From: Phycicoccus endophyticus
GTDB taxonomy: Bacteria; Actinomycetota; Actinomycetes; Actinomycetales; Dermatophilaceae
Reading direction: 5' to 3'
Assembly: GCF_011326735.1 (NCBI RefSeq)
Contig: NZ_JAANCN010000004.1
Location: 62,001 to 126,000 of the forward strand
DNA length: 64,000 nt
Made by a program: the position numbers and the translations under genes. Below are positions 1-11,300 of the stretch, in pieces. The notes beneath the pieces are model-generated. The model made no database searches. It saw only the letters and a program-made list of their open reading frames with translations, and was not told where the DNA came from. Positions within the stretch are counted from its first letter, which is position 1. Each line of letters opens with the position of its first letter.

Positions 1-395
1 GCGGCGATGAGGTCGGCCGCGGCCACCTGACGGCTCTGGGTGACCGTCCGCACGCTGTGGTCGAGCCGCACCCCGGCGTCCCAGATCGGGTACCAGAGCC
101 GCTCGGCGAAGGCCCCGAGCTCCTTGGCGCCGAGCGAGCGCTCGGAGTGCAGGAGCACGAGGTCGTAGTCCGAGAGCGGCCCGGCGTCACCGCGGCCCAG
201 GCTCCCGACGGCCGCGAGGGCCACCCCCTCGTAGCGCGCTCCCCCGGTCGCGGTCCGCCACACCTGGGCGAGCCAGTCCCGGTTGAAGCTCGACAGGGCC
301 GCCCGGCGCGCCCGGCCGGCACCGGCGACGTGGAAGTCGCGGGTGCCGGCCAGGTCGAGCCTCCGGGAGCCGATGTCGCTCGAGGAGGGGGGCAT
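1..395 (-). CDS. glnD: PII nucleotidyltransferase GlnD, N-terminal part (cut by window edge)
   Basis: Modifies PII protein GlnB in response to nitrogen status; in actinobacteria the homologue adenylylates PII. Only the first 131 codons are present; the gene runs off the left edge. The nucleotidyltransferase signature is visible at residues 64-80: GSLGRG, then PLSDYDLVLL with the two metal-binding Asp residues. The following LWYPIWDAGVRLDHSVRT stretch (about 100-117) is typical of GlnD. The ATG at 395 lies 3 nt after the glnB stop codon, so it is the last gene of an amt-glnB-glnD operon. The C-terminal HD and ACT domains cannot be checked here. Confidence 0.93.
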   Translation of the reverse strand, partial: MPPSSSDIGSRRLDLAGTRDFHVAGAGRARRAALSSFNRDWLAQVWRTATGGARYEGVALAAVGSLGRGDAGPLSDYDLVLLHSERSLGAKELGAFAERLWYPIWDAGVRLDHSVRTVTQSRQVAAADLIA

Positions 396-398
396 CGC

Positions 399-2137
<1,739 letters not shown>

Positions 2138-2161
2138 GGCGCAGTACTGTCACGGTCGCGG

Positions 2162-2199
2162 GTTTCACCGTCTGCCGTGTCGTGTTACGCCCGTGTTGC
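2162..2199 (-). promoter_or_regulatory. Candidate GlnR-type half-site array upstream of amt
   Basis: Read toward amt, the pentamers GCAAC, GTAAC, CGGCA and GAAAC start exactly 11 nt apart, each separated by six bases. The actinobacterial GlnR box is gTnAc-n6-GaAAc with the same 11-nt pitch. Two of the four units match well and one (CGGCA) is poor, so this is a candidate only. Its position directly before the amt-glnB-glnD operon fits nitrogen control. Confidence 0.4.
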
Positions 2200-2596
2200 G
2201 AGGTGCGAGCGGGTGTAAGCATCCCGTTTCGCCCCGCAGGGGTCCCGGATCGTGAGACGCCCATTCGCAGATCTGGAGAGAGCCGCCGACCAGGCCCTGC
2301 GAGGCATTCCTACGGGTGGGGGGCACCGCTCCGTCTCGTTCTCGACCTCGTCAGGACTCTGTCCCCTCCCCGCTCCTGCCGCCGCGGTTGCCGCCGCCTC
2401 GGGTGCCGGGGTCTCGGCGAGCACCCGCCGGTCAGCCATGCCCCGTAGCACCGAGCCCTGCTCCGTGGGCCTCGCAGCTGAGCCCTCCTCAGGAGCAGGG
2501 ACGCCCGCGAGTTCCCGCAGTCAGCCAGGCGGCGGGCCGGCATCGCCCCGAGAATGTTCGCGGATCCGCCGACCGCGCGGACAGAGGAGGCCCATC
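2200..2596. other. Gene-poor spacer between amt and the six-cysteine gene
   Basis: I see no convincing gene in this stretch of about 400 nt: the open frames here lack ribosome sites and resemble no family. It contains inverted repeats with arms GGGTGC/GCACCC at 2401-2426 and CCCTGCTCC/GGAGCAGGG at 2456-2500. It presumably holds the promoter of the gene starting at 2597. A strong GAGGAGG ribosome site is at 2584-2590. Confidence 0.5.
2456..2500. repeat. Inverted repeat (possible hairpin) in the spacer
   Basis: Perfect 9-nt arms CCCTGCTCC (2456-2464) and GGAGCAGGG (2492-2500) flank a 27-nt loop that can fold further. No T-run follows on either strand. It lies about 100 nt before the six-cysteine gene and could be a leader structure or an operator; nothing else supports either use. 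Confidence 0.4.
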
Positions 2597-3220
2597 ATGT
2601 CCGGAGCGCGCCGCGCGTCGATCGCCCCCATCCTCGCAGCGCTGCTGGTGGTCGCGACCACCACGGTCGCGTCCGCGACGACGGTCAAGACGACGAAGTA
2701 CTACCCCTACAGCCAGAACCGCTACTTCAAGTCCACCCACCTCAAGACCTGCTTCACGGCGAATCTCAGCGGGCGGATACAGGTGGTCTTCTCCAAGAAC
2801 ACCGCGTCGCCCGCGACGACTGCCTTCACCAACTACACCCTGGTCAATCCGACGCTCAACGTTCAAGCGCGGAACTGCTCGACAGGGAAACTCAAGACGA
2901 TGTCGAAGTGGCGTGTGAAGCAGAGCTGGTGGGACTACAAGTGCTCGCTGCATGCGTCCGTATCCGCCGGTTTTCCTTGGGGCATCAGCGTCAGCGCAAC
3001 ACCGAACTGTGGTCGCACGAGAACCGCGAACCGACAGACTGGCTACGGCAGAGTCGCTCAGGTGACCCAGTTCAACTCGGGCGCACCCGTTCATCTGGGG
3101 TCGATTGTGCGAGCTCAGTCCGGCCGCTGCTTCTCGGCGGGTACGACAGTCACCGCGTGGTCCGGCGGTAGGTCCGACACGTTCAACTTGAGGAACTACA
3201 AGATCTGCTACAGCAAGTAG
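2597..3220 (+). CDS. Secreted six-cysteine hypothetical protein
   Basis: I do not recognise the family. The 207-aa product has a clear Sec signal peptide: basic MSGARRAS, a hydrophobic core, then AxA-type cleavage near residue 27 (VASA). The mature part of about 180 residues is rich in Ser, Thr, Asn, Lys and aromatics and holds six cysteines, in KTCF, RNCS, YKCS, PNCG, GRCF and KICY, enough for three disulfides. The ATG at 2597 is chosen because GAGGAGG sits 6 nt before it and the signal peptide starts there, although the frame is open to 2252. Codons such as ATA, GTA, AAT and TTT are more frequent than in neighbouring genes, which suggests recent acquisition or weak expression. Confidence 0.8.
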   Translation: MSGARRASIAPILAALLVVATTTVASATTVKTTKYYPYSQNRYFKSTHLKTCFTANLSGRIQVVFSKNTASPATTAFTNYTLVNPTLNVQARNCSTGKLKTMSKWRVKQSWWDYKCSLHASVSAGFPWGISVSATPNCGRTRTANRQTGYGRVAQVTQFNSGAPVHLGSIVRAQSGRCFSAGTTVTAWSGGRSDTFNLRNYKICYSK

Positions 3221-3256
3221 CGGTGACTTCCTGCGCACCACGGGCATTTGACGTCG

Positions 3257-4456
3257 TCAGTCGACGATGGCGTCGACGAAGGCCTCCGGGTCGAAGGGCG
3301 CGAGGTCGTCGGGCCCCTCGCCGAGCCCGACGAGCTTGACCGGCACACCGAGCGCTCGCTGCACGGCGACGACGATGCCGCCCTTGGCGGTGCCGTCGAG
3401 CTTGGTGAGGACGATGCCGGTGATCCCGACGACCTCGGCGAACACCTCGGCCTGACGCAGGCCGTTCTGGCCCGTCGTCGCGTCGAGGACGAGGAGCACC
3501 TCGTCGACCGGGGAGCGCTTCTCGATGACCCGCTTGACCTTGCCGAGCTCGTCCATGAGCCCGACCTTGTTCTGCAGCCGGCCGGCGGTGTCGACGACGA
3601 CGACGTCGGCCTCCATCTCGGCCGCCGCGGCGACGGCGTCGAACGCGACCGAGGCGGGGTCGGCGCCCTCGCGGTCCGAGCGCACGGTCGGCACGCCGAC
3701 CCGTCCGCCCCACGTCTCGAGCTGGTCGGCCGCCGCGGCACGGAAGGTGTCGGCGGCACCGAGCACGACGTCCTTGTCCTCGGCGACGAGCACCCGGGCC
3801 AGCTTGCCGACCGTCGTCGTCTTCCCGGTCCCGTTGACGCCGACGACGAGGATGCACGAGGGCCGCCCGTCGACCCGCTCGTCGGCGAGGGAGCGGTCCA
3901 TCGAGGGGTCCACGAGCCGCAGCAGCTCCTCGCGCAGCATCCCGCGCACGGCCGCCTCGTCGGTGCTCCCCTCGACGGCGACCCGCGTGCGCAGGGCCTC
4001 GACGAGCTCGGTGCTCGCCTGCACCCCGAGGTCGGCGGCGAGCAGGGTGTCCTCGACCTCCTCCCAGGCGGCCTCGTCGAGCCGGCCGCCGGCGAGCAGG
4101 GCCAGCAGCCCCCGCCCGAGGGAGGAGTTGGAGCGGGCGAGCCTCGCGCGCAGCCGGCGCAGCCGCCCGGCGGGCGCCTCGGGCGCCTCGACCCCCGGGG
4201 CCGCCTCGGGCGCGCTCGGCGGCGCGGTGGTGTCGGGCTCGGTGTCGACGACCTCGCCCGGATGCTCGATGGTGCCGATCGCGCCGTCCGGCGCCAGGTC
4301 GGCGTCGGCGGGTCCCGGGGTGCCGGGCACCTGCGGTGCCTCCGGTCCCGGCTCGGGGCCCTGGGCCCGGCCCCGGAGCAGGCCGAGGACGACGCCCCCG
4401 ACGACGAGGAGGACGGCGACCGCGATGCCGACGTAGGCCCAGAAGGAGTCAGTCAC
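3257..4456 (-). CDS. ftsY: Signal recognition particle receptor FtsY
   Basis: GTPase that docks SRP-ribosome complexes at the membrane SecYEG translocon. The 399-aa protein has an N-terminal membrane helix (about residues 7-27), an acidic/Pro-rich linker, the NG domain helical bundle (about 95-195) and the GTPase core. Visible motifs are the P-loop GVNGTGKT (206-213), DTFRAAAADQL (236-246), DTAGRL (289-294) and the C-terminal TKLDGTAKGG. The start is GTG. An anchored FtsY is common in actinobacteria. smc, its usual partner in the rnc-smc-ftsY neighbourhood, lies 4 kb upstream here, separated by the peptidase, lepB and an epimerase-like gene. Confidence 0.96.
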   Translation of the reverse strand: MTDSFWAYVGIAVAVLLVVGGVVLGLLRGRAQGPEPGPEAPQVPGTPGPADADLAPDGAIGTIEHPGEVVDTEPDTTAPPSAPEAAPGVEAPEAPAGRLRRLRARLARSNSSLGRGLLALLAGGRLDEAAWEEVEDTLLAADLGVQASTELVEALRTRVAVEGSTDEAAVRGMLREELLRLVDPSMDRSLADERVDGRPSCILVVGVNGTGKTTTVGKLARVLVAEDKDVVLGAADTFRAAAADQLETWGGRVGVPTVRSDREGADPASVAFDAVAAAAEMEADVVVVDTAGRLQNKVGLMDELGKVKRVIEKRSPVDEVLLVLDATTGQNGLRQAEVFAEVVGITGIVLTKLDGTAKGGIVVAVQRALGVPVKLVGLGEGPDDLAPFDPEAFVDAIVD

Positions 4457-4510
4457 CGGGTCATCCTGTCAAGGCGCGGGTCCCGGCCCAAACCGGAGGG
4501 CGGGTGCAGG

Positions 4511-6463
4511 TCAGAAGACCCGCACGCGCTCCTCCTCCGACAGCCACATGCCGTCGCCGGGGCGGGTGCCGAAGGCCTCGTGGAACTCGGTGAGGTTGCG
4601 CGGGGCGTTGGCGCGCAGGTCGGTCGGGCTGTGCGGGTCGATCGCGAGCAGCCGCTCGGCCTCCGCGGTGCGGGCCTTGCCGCGCCAGATCTGCGCCCAT
4701 CCGAGGAAGAACCGCTGCGGCCCGGTCAGGCCGTCGAGCTGCGGCGCCGGGTCCTGCCCGAGCGAGATCCGGTAGGCCGAGTAGCCGATCGTCAGCCCGC
4801 CGAGGTCGCCGATGTTCTCCCCGACGGTCAGCGCACCGTTGACCTTCCGGCCGGGGGCGTCGCGGGTCTCCAGCCGGTCGAACTGGGCCACGAGCGCGTC
4901 GGCGAGGGCCTGGAAGCGTGCCCGGTCCTGCGCGGTCCACCAGTCGCGCAGCTCACCGCGGCCGTCGAACTGCGAGCCCTGGTCGTCGAAGCCGTGGCCG
5001 ATCTCGTGGCCGATGACCGCGCCGATGCCCCCGTAGTTGGCCGCGTCGTCGGCCTCGGCGTCGAAGAACGGCGGCTGGAGGATCGCCGCGGGGAAGACGA
5101 TCTCGTTCATCCCCGGGTTGTAGTAGGCGTTGACGGTCTGCGGCGTCATGAACCACTCGCCCCGGTCGACCGGTCCGCCGAGCTTGCCCAGGTTGCGGTC
5201 GAGCTCGACCGCGGCGGCCCTGCGGACGGTGCCGAGCAGGTCGTCCCGGTCGACGACGAGCGCGGAGTAGTCCCGCCACCGGTCCGGGTAGCCGATCTTC
5301 GGTGTGAAGGCCTCGAGCTTGGCCAGTGCCTCGGCCCGGGTGGTCTCCCCCATCCACGGCACCGAGGACAGGCTCCGGCGGAAGGCCTCGACGATGTTGC
5401 CGACGAGCTCGAGCATCGCCTCCTTCGCCGCCGGCGGGAAGTGCCGCTCGACGTAGAGCTGCCCCACGGCCTCGCCGAGGGCCTCCTCGACGAGCGAGAC
5501 CCCGCGCTTCCACCGGGCGCGGATGCGCGGCACCCCCGAGAGCGTGCGCCCGTAGAAGTCGAAGTTCTCCTCGACGAACGCCGAGGAGAGGTAGGGGGCG
5601 TGGGCGTGCACGACGTGCCAGGCGAGCCAGTCCCGCCACACCTCGACCGGCTCCTCCTCGAGGGCGGCGCCGAGGGCACGCAGGTAGTCCGGCTGGCGGA
5701 CGACGACGTGTGCGAAGGCCGCCTCGGGGGCGTGCATCCCGGCGAGGAAGGCCGACCAGTCCACCTGCGGGGCGAGGGCGTCGAGCTCGGCGCGCTCGAG
5801 GAGGGTGTAGGTGCGCACCGGGTCGCGGTTGGTCACCTTGTCCCAGTGGCCGGCGGCGAGCCGGGTCTCCAGGGCGAGGACCCGCTCGGCCGCGGCCTGC
5901 GCGCCGGGGTGGCCGACGAGCTCGAGCATGCGGGCCACGTGGGGTGCGTAGGCCGCGAGGGTCGCGGCGTGCTCCGGGGCCCGGTAGTAGGACTCGTCGG
6001 GCAGCCCGAGGCCGGCCTGCTCGAGGTAGACGACGTAGCGGTCGGGGTCGCGGTCGTCGGTGTTGACGAAGGGCAGGACCGGGCCCGGGACGCCGTCGCG
6101 GGCGAGCTCGCCGAGCAGGCCCAGGAGGCCGGAGGCGTCCTGGACGTGCGCGACCCGCTCGAGGTCGGCCAGGACCGGGCCCGCCCCGAGCGCCTCGACG
6201 GTCTGCTCGTCGAGGAAGGCGGCGTAGAGGTCGCCCACCTTGGCCGCCACGCTGCCCGGCGCCGGTGACCCGGCGGCGACCTCCTCGACGATCGTGCGGA
6301 CGTGCTCCTCGGCCGCCTCGCGCAGCAGGTCGAACGTGCCGTAACGGCCGCGGTCGTCGGGGATCTCGGTGCGAGCGACCCAGGCGCCGTTGGCGTGGGC
6401 GAACAGGTCGTCCTGGGGGCGGACCGTCGCGTCGACGGCGTCCTGGTCGATGCCGGACCTCAT
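4511..6463 (-). CDS. M13 (neprilysin/PepO) family zinc metallopeptidase
   Basis: Zinc endopeptidase acting on short peptides. The 650-aa length is normal for the family. The zinc site is complete: HEIGH at 486-490 and the third ligand Glu 549 in GENIGD, which also holds the conserved Asp. The NAYYNPGMNEIVFP substrate-binding stretch is at about 445-458. There is no signal peptide or membrane anchor, so the enzyme is predicted cytoplasmic, unlike animal neprilysins. The ATG at 6463 is supported by AAGGAG about 8 nt upstream. It is divergent from lepB across a 109-nt gap. Its physiological substrate cannot be read from sequence. Confidence 0.94.
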   Translation of the reverse strand: MRSGIDQDAVDATVRPQDDLFAHANGAWVARTEIPDDRGRYGTFDLLREAAEEHVRTIVEEVAAGSPAPGSVAAKVGDLYAAFLDEQTVEALGAGPVLADLERVAHVQDASGLLGLLGELARDGVPGPVLPFVNTDDRDPDRYVVYLEQAGLGLPDESYYRAPEHAATLAAYAPHVARMLELVGHPGAQAAAERVLALETRLAAGHWDKVTNRDPVRTYTLLERAELDALAPQVDWSAFLAGMHAPEAAFAHVVVRQPDYLRALGAALEEEPVEVWRDWLAWHVVHAHAPYLSSAFVEENFDFYGRTLSGVPRIRARWKRGVSLVEEALGEAVGQLYVERHFPPAAKEAMLELVGNIVEAFRRSLSSVPWMGETTRAEALAKLEAFTPKIGYPDRWRDYSALVVDRDDLLGTVRRAAAVELDRNLGKLGGPVDRGEWFMTPQTVNAYYNPGMNEIVFPAAILQPPFFDAEADDAANYGGIGAVIGHEIGHGFDDQGSQFDGRGELRDWWTAQDRARFQALADALVAQFDRLETRDAPGRKVNGALTVGENIGDLGGLTIGYSAYRISLGQDPAPQLDGLTGPQRFFLGWAQIWRGKARTAEAERLLAIDPHSPTDLRANAPRNLTEFHEAFGTRPGDGMWLSEEERVRVF

Positions 6464-6559
6464 CCGGGTGGCTCCTTCGCGCTGGGGAGGACTCATTCGA
6501 CCACACGCGCAGCGGCCCACGGCCCGCGACGTGCGTCGACACGTGCGACGTCGCCGGTC

Positions 6560-6565
6560 TAGGGT
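6560..6565 (+). promoter_or_regulatory. -10 hexamer of lepB, leaderless type
   Basis: TAGGGT is followed after 7 nt by the GTG start of lepB. The same spacing recurs before leuB (ACCCTA on the plus strand at 57756-57761), the 52.9-kb regulator and the cold-shock-like segment at 29703, so it looks like a leaderless-promoter pattern in this genome. Confidence 0.5.
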
Positions 6566-6572
6566 GACGCGG

Positions 6573-7283
6573 GTGACCGATGCCGGTGCCGCGTCGGACC
6601 AGCCGGCCCCCCCGCGTCGGCGCCGCGTGCCGTGGTTCACCGAGGTCGTCGTGGCCCTCGTGGCGGTCGCCCTCGTCCAGGCCTTCCTCGTCAAGCCCTT
6701 CGGTGTGCCCTCCCAGTCGATGGAGCAGACCCTGCACGTCGGGGACCGCATCCTCGTCAACCGGCTCGACCACAGCGTCGAGCGGGGCGACGTCGTCGTC
6801 TTCGGACACGGGGACACCTGGCAGGAGAGCCGCCTCCCGACGGCGGGCAACCCCCTCGTCCGGCTCGCGCGCTGGGTCGGCGACCTCACCGGCTTCGGGC
6901 CGAGCAACACCTCCTACACGGTCAAGCGGGTCATCGGGCTGCCCGGTGAGCGGGTGTCGTGCTGCACCGCGGCGGGCGCGGTCATCGTGGACGGCCGCGC
7001 GCTCGAGGAGCCCTACCTCTTCGAGGACCTGCCCTTCACCCCCGGCGAGCTGGACTGCTCGAGCACCCCGCGATCCACGCGCTGCTTCCCGCAGGTCACG
7101 GTGCCGCAGGAGAACCTGCTCGTGCTCGGTGACCACCGGTCCGAGTCCGCCGACAGCGTCCTCGGCTGCCGGGGTGCCGCCGAGGGGGACGGGTGTGCGC
7201 GCTTCGTGCCCGAGAACCGGGTCGTCGGCCCGGTGGTCCTGCGCTTCTGGCCGCTGGGCGACCTCGGCGGCCTCTCCCGCTGA
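6573..7283 (+). CDS. lepB: Type I signal peptidase
   Basis: Membrane serine protease that removes signal peptides from exported proteins. The 236-aa protein has one N-terminal membrane helix (about 23-40). Catalytic Ser 49 is in PSQSMEQTL and Lys 118 in YTVKRVIGLPGERV. The box LLVLGDHRSESADS is intact. I chose the GTG at 6573: a TAGGGT -10 hexamer (6560-6565) ends 7 nt before it, which predicts a leaderless mRNA. An in-frame GTG at 6564 is the alternative. A hydrophilic insert with two adjacent cysteines (SCCTAAG) follows the Lys box. Confidence 0.95.
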   Translation: MTDAGAASDQPAPPRRRRVPWFTEVVVALVAVALVQAFLVKPFGVPSQSMEQTLHVGDRILVNRLDHSVERGDVVVFGHGDTWQESRLPTAGNPLVRLARWVGDLTGFGPSNTSYTVKRVIGLPGERVSCCTAAGAVIVDGRALEEPYLFEDLPFTPGELDCSSTPRSTRCFPQVTVPQENLLVLGDHRSESADSVLGCRGAAEGDGCARFVPENRVVGPVVLRFWPLGDLGGLSR

Positions 7284-7361
7284 CGCATCGCGCCTCCTGG
7301 CCGCATCCGCCCTCGGCGAACGGCCTTGGCCCCGAACGGGTCGCCGTGATGGGCTGCCGCC

Positions 7362-8357
7362 ATGAGGCTCCTCCTGCTCGGCGGCACCGCCTTCCTCGGC
7401 CGTGCGGTCGCCCGGGTCGCTCTCGAGGACGGCCACGACGTCACCTGCGTGGCCCGCGGAGTGTCCGGCGGCGTGGCCCCGGGCGCGCGGCTCGTCCGCC
7501 ACGACCGCGACCACGAGGGGCTCGGGGGTGTCGAGGACGAGCACTGGGACGCCGTCGTCGACCTCGCCCGGGACCCCGGCCAGGTGCGCCGCGCGGTCAC
7601 GGCGCTCGCCGGCCGCGCCGCGCACTGGGTGTTCGTCTCGACGGTCAACGTCTACGCCGACCACTCCCGGGCCGGAGCCGACGAGTCCACACCGCTGCTC
7701 GCGGCCCGCGAGGACGACGACGGGCCGGACGCCTACGGGGCGGGCAAGGTCGCCTGTGAGGGGTACGTCCTCGAGGCCGCGGGCCCGCAGCACGCGCTCG
7801 TGGCCCGGCCGGGGCTCATCGGCGGGCCCGGCGACGGGTCGGGGCGTACCGGCTACTGGCCGTGGCGGTTCGCCCACCCCGCGGGCGACGGTGAGGTGCT
7901 CGTGCCGGACGCGCTCCAGGGCGCCACCCAGGTGCTCGACGTCCGCGACCTCGCGGCCTGGCTCGTCACCGCCGCCGAGCAGCGCATCGCGGGGGTCGCC
8001 GACGCCGTCGGCCCACGGACGACCCTGGGGGCGGCCCTGGCCGCCGCGGCGGCCGCTGCCCGCTCGCACGCGGTGTGGACCGCGGCCGACCCCGGCTGGC
8101 TGACCGAGCACGGGGTCGACGCCTGGATGGGGCCGCGCTCGCTGCCGCTGTGGCTGCCCTTCCCCGACCATGCGGGCTTCGCCGACCGCGGCGGCGCCGC
8201 CGCCCGCGCGCTCGGACTGACCACCCGTGCCCTCGAGGACACCCTGGTCGACACCCTCGCGTGGGAGGAGCGGCGCCCCGCCGACCGTCCACGGCGGGCG
8301 GGCCTCACCGACGACGAGGAGCGCGAGCTGCTCGCCGCGTGGCACGCGCGCGGCTGA
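7362..8357 (+). CDS. NAD(P)-dependent epimerase/dehydratase-like protein
   Basis: Rossmann-fold extended-SDR homologue of 331 aa. The dinucleotide-binding motif GGTAFLGR is at residues 7-14, and a YGAGK segment near 127-131 occupies the usual Tyr-x3-Lys catalytic position. Members annotated as isoflavone-reductase-like or reductase are common in actinobacteria, but no substrate can be assigned. The ATG at 7362 gives the expected N-terminus, with only a weak ribosome site. It follows lepB by 78 nt and converges on smc with a 12-nt gap. Confidence 0.85.
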   Translation: MRLLLLGGTAFLGRAVARVALEDGHDVTCVARGVSGGVAPGARLVRHDRDHEGLGGVEDEHWDAVVDLARDPGQVRRAVTALAGRAAHWVFVSTVNVYADHSRAGADESTPLLAAREDDDGPDAYGAGKVACEGYVLEAAGPQHALVARPGLIGGPGDGSGRTGYWPWRFAHPAGDGEVLVPDALQGATQVLDVRDLAAWLVTAAEQRIAGVADAVGPRTTLGAALAAAAAAARSHAVWTAADPGWLTEHGVDAWMGPRSLPLWLPFPDHAGFADRGGAAARALGLTTRALEDTLVDTLAWEERRPADRPRRAGLTDDEERELLAAWHARG

Positions 8358-8369
8358 GTGCGGACCGCC

Positions 8370-11300
8370 TCAGGCGGTGGCGGCGACGTCCCGGAGACGC
8401 TGGCTGACGACGGTCGTCACGCCGTCGCCGCGCATGGAGACGCCGTAGAGCGCGTCCGCGACCTCCATCGTGCGCTTCTGGTGGGTGATGACGATGAGCT
8501 GGCTGGAGTCGCGCAGCTCCTCGAAGAGGGTGATGAGCCGCCCGAGGTTGGTGTCGTCGAGCGCCGCCTCGACCTCGTCCATGATGTAGAAGGGGCTCGG
8601 TCGGGCCTTGAAGATCGCCACGAGCAGGGCAACCGCGACGAGCGAGCGCTCCCCGCCGGAGAGCAGCGAGAGCCGCTTGACCTTCTTCCCCGGAGGCCGG
8701 GCCTCGACCTCGATGCCCGTCGTGAGCATCTCGTCGGGGTCGGTGAGCACCAGGCGCCCCTCGCCGCCGGGGAAGAGCCGTTCGAAGACCCGCTCGAACT
8801 GCTCCTTGGTGTCGTGGAAGGCCTCCCGGAAGACCTGCTCGACCCGCTCGTCGACCTCCTTGACGATGTCGAGCAGGTCGCGCTTGGAGCGCTTGAGGTC
8901 CTCGAGCTGGGTGGTGAGGAAGGTGTGCCGCTCCTCGAGGGCGGCGTACTCCTCGAGGGCGAGCGGGTTGACCTTGCCGAGGGCGCCGAGGGCCCGCTCG
9001 GCACGGCGCAGCCGCTTCTCCTGCTCGGCACGCACGAAGGGCACCGGGTCCGGGAGCGCGTCCGGGTCGTCGTCCGGGCCCGGGACGTGCGGGACGGGCT
9101 GGTGCGGGCCGAACTCCTCGGCGAGCACGTCCGGGTCGATGCCGAGCTCCTCGACCGCCTTGGCCTGCAGCTGCTCGATCCGGGCCAGCTGCCGGGCCCG
9201 GGCCATCTCGTCGCGGTGGGCGGCGTCGGTGAGGTCACGCAGCTCGTCCTGGACCCGCCCGAGCTCCTCGCGCAGGGTGGCAGCGGCCCGGTCGCGCTCG
9301 GCACGCTCGGTCTCGGCCGCCTCCCGCAGCGCTCCGGCCCGGGCCAGCGCGGTGGCCACCCGCCGGCCGGCCCAGTCCGCCGCCTCGTGGACGGCCGCGG
9401 CCACGGCAGCCTCGCGCCGGCGGGTCTCCCGGCGCTCGCGCAGCCGCTCGCGGGCGGCGATCTCGTTGCGTGCGGCACCCTCGAGGGAGTCGGCCCGTCC
9501 GGCGAGGGCGCGGGCACGCTCCTCGGTGGTGCGCAGGGCCAGCCGCACCTCGGTCTCGCCCGTGCGGGCGCGGCTCGCCTCGAGCTCGAGCCGGTCACGC
9601 TCGTCGGTCGAGGGGTCGGAGTCCTCGGGCGCCGGCTCGGCCTCGGCCTGCTCGAGACGCTCGGCGAGGGCTGCGAGCTCGGTCCGGTCGGCCTCGAGGG
9701 TCTCCTCGGCGGCGGCGATGGCACGCTCGGCGCGCTCGGCCTCGGCGCCGGAGGTGCGCACCGACGCCCCGAGGGTGCCGAGCCGCTCGGCGACCGCGGC
9801 CATCCGGGCGTCGGACTCGTGGAGGGCCTCGAGCGCGGTGTCCACCTCGGTCCGCACGGCCGCCGCCTGCTCCCGGGCGGCGGCGAGGGCGAAGCGGCTG
9901 CGCTCGAGGCGGGCCGAGGCGTCCTGCAGGTCCGCGCGGGTCTCCTCGAGCGCGGCCTGGACCTCCAGGAGGCTCTCCCCCGCCGCGCTGCCGCCACGGG
10001 CCCACCCCGGGCCGAAGACGTCGCCCTCCCGGGTCACCGCGGTGACCCCGGCGTACCGGGCGACGAGCGCGACGGCGTGCGCGCTCGTCGGGACGAGGGC
10101 GACCCGCTCGAGCACCTGGTGGACCGCGGGCAGCACGGTGTCCGGTGCCGAGACGACGTCGCGGGCCCAGACCGCGTCGCCCTCGAGCGCCGGCCACGAG
10201 GCGGGGTCGCTCGGGGTGGCGGTGGCTCCGACGAGCAGCGCCGCGCGGCCACCGTCGGCGGAGCGCAGCGCGGCGAGCGCGGCGGCGGCCTCGTCGGCCG
10301 AGCCCACCGCCAGCGCCTCCGAGGCCCAGCCGAGGGCGGCGGCCACCGCGGCCTCGTGCCCCCCGGAGACGTGCACGAGCGCGGACACCGCGCCGAGGAT
10401 GCCGTGGGCCTCCTCACCGGCCTCGAGCAGGGTCGCCGCACCGTCCTTGCGGCGCAGGCTGAGCTCGAGCGCCTCGAGCCGGGCCTGGGCCGAGGCGCGG
10501 TCGCGTTCGGCCGCGCGCTCGTCGGCCTCGTGCCGCTCGATCTCGGCCTCGGCGGCCGCCAGCCGCTGCGCGGACGCCTCGTAGGAGGTGTCGAGCCCCT
10601 CCTCGCCCTCCTCGTCGTGCGCGATCGAGCCCTCGAGGCTGGCGAACTCGGCCTCGGCCTCGCTCGCCCGCTCGCGCGCCTGGACCGCGAGCTCGCGCAG
10701 CCGCCCGATCTCGGCCTCCCCGGCCTCGATCCGGCTGCGCCGGGCGCCGACCTGGCCGGCGAGCTTGGCCAGGCCCTCGCGCCGGTCGGCGGCGGCGCGC
10801 GCCAGCCGCGCCAGCCGCTGCTGCTCGGCGGCGAACGCCTGCTCGGCCTCCTCCCGGGCGGTGACGGCCGCCTGGAGGGCCTCGGTGGTCTCGGCGATCT
10901 CGGCCTGGAGCAGGGCCTCGGCCTCGCGGGCCTGCGCGGCCTGGGCGCGCAGCTCCTCCGGGTCGCGCCCGCTCGTCGTCTCGTGCTCCTCGTCCTGGGA
11001 GAGCAGGCGGACCCGCTCGGCGGCGACGGAGGCGGTCGACTCGAGCCGGTCGCGCAGGCTCTGCAGCCGCACGACCCGCTCCTGGGCACGCCCGAGCTCG
11101 GGCGCGGCCTCGGCCGCCTGTCGTTCGACCTCACCGAGCCGGGAGCGCACCGCGGCCACCGCCTCCTCCACGGCGGTCCGGCGCTCGAGCAGGGCTGTCT
11201 CGTCGGCCACCTCCTGCTGGAGGATGCTCGTCACCTGGACGAGGTCGTCGGCGAGCAGGCGCAGGCGGGCGTCGCGCACCTCGGCCTGGACGACGGCGGC

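Noticed and set aside
2185-2451. Minus-strand 88-codon frame in the amt upstream spacer
   Set aside because: No ribosome site, no family resemblance, overlaps the candidate GlnR sites; low-complexity Ala/Arg.
2252-2596. Upstream extension of the six-cysteine gene
   Set aside because: Frame is open, but the signal peptide and strong ribosome site place the start at 2597.
3248-6268. Very long plus-strand frame opposite ftsY and the M13 peptidase
   Set aside because: Antisense shadow; both minus-strand genes have complete catalytic motifs, and this frame has none.
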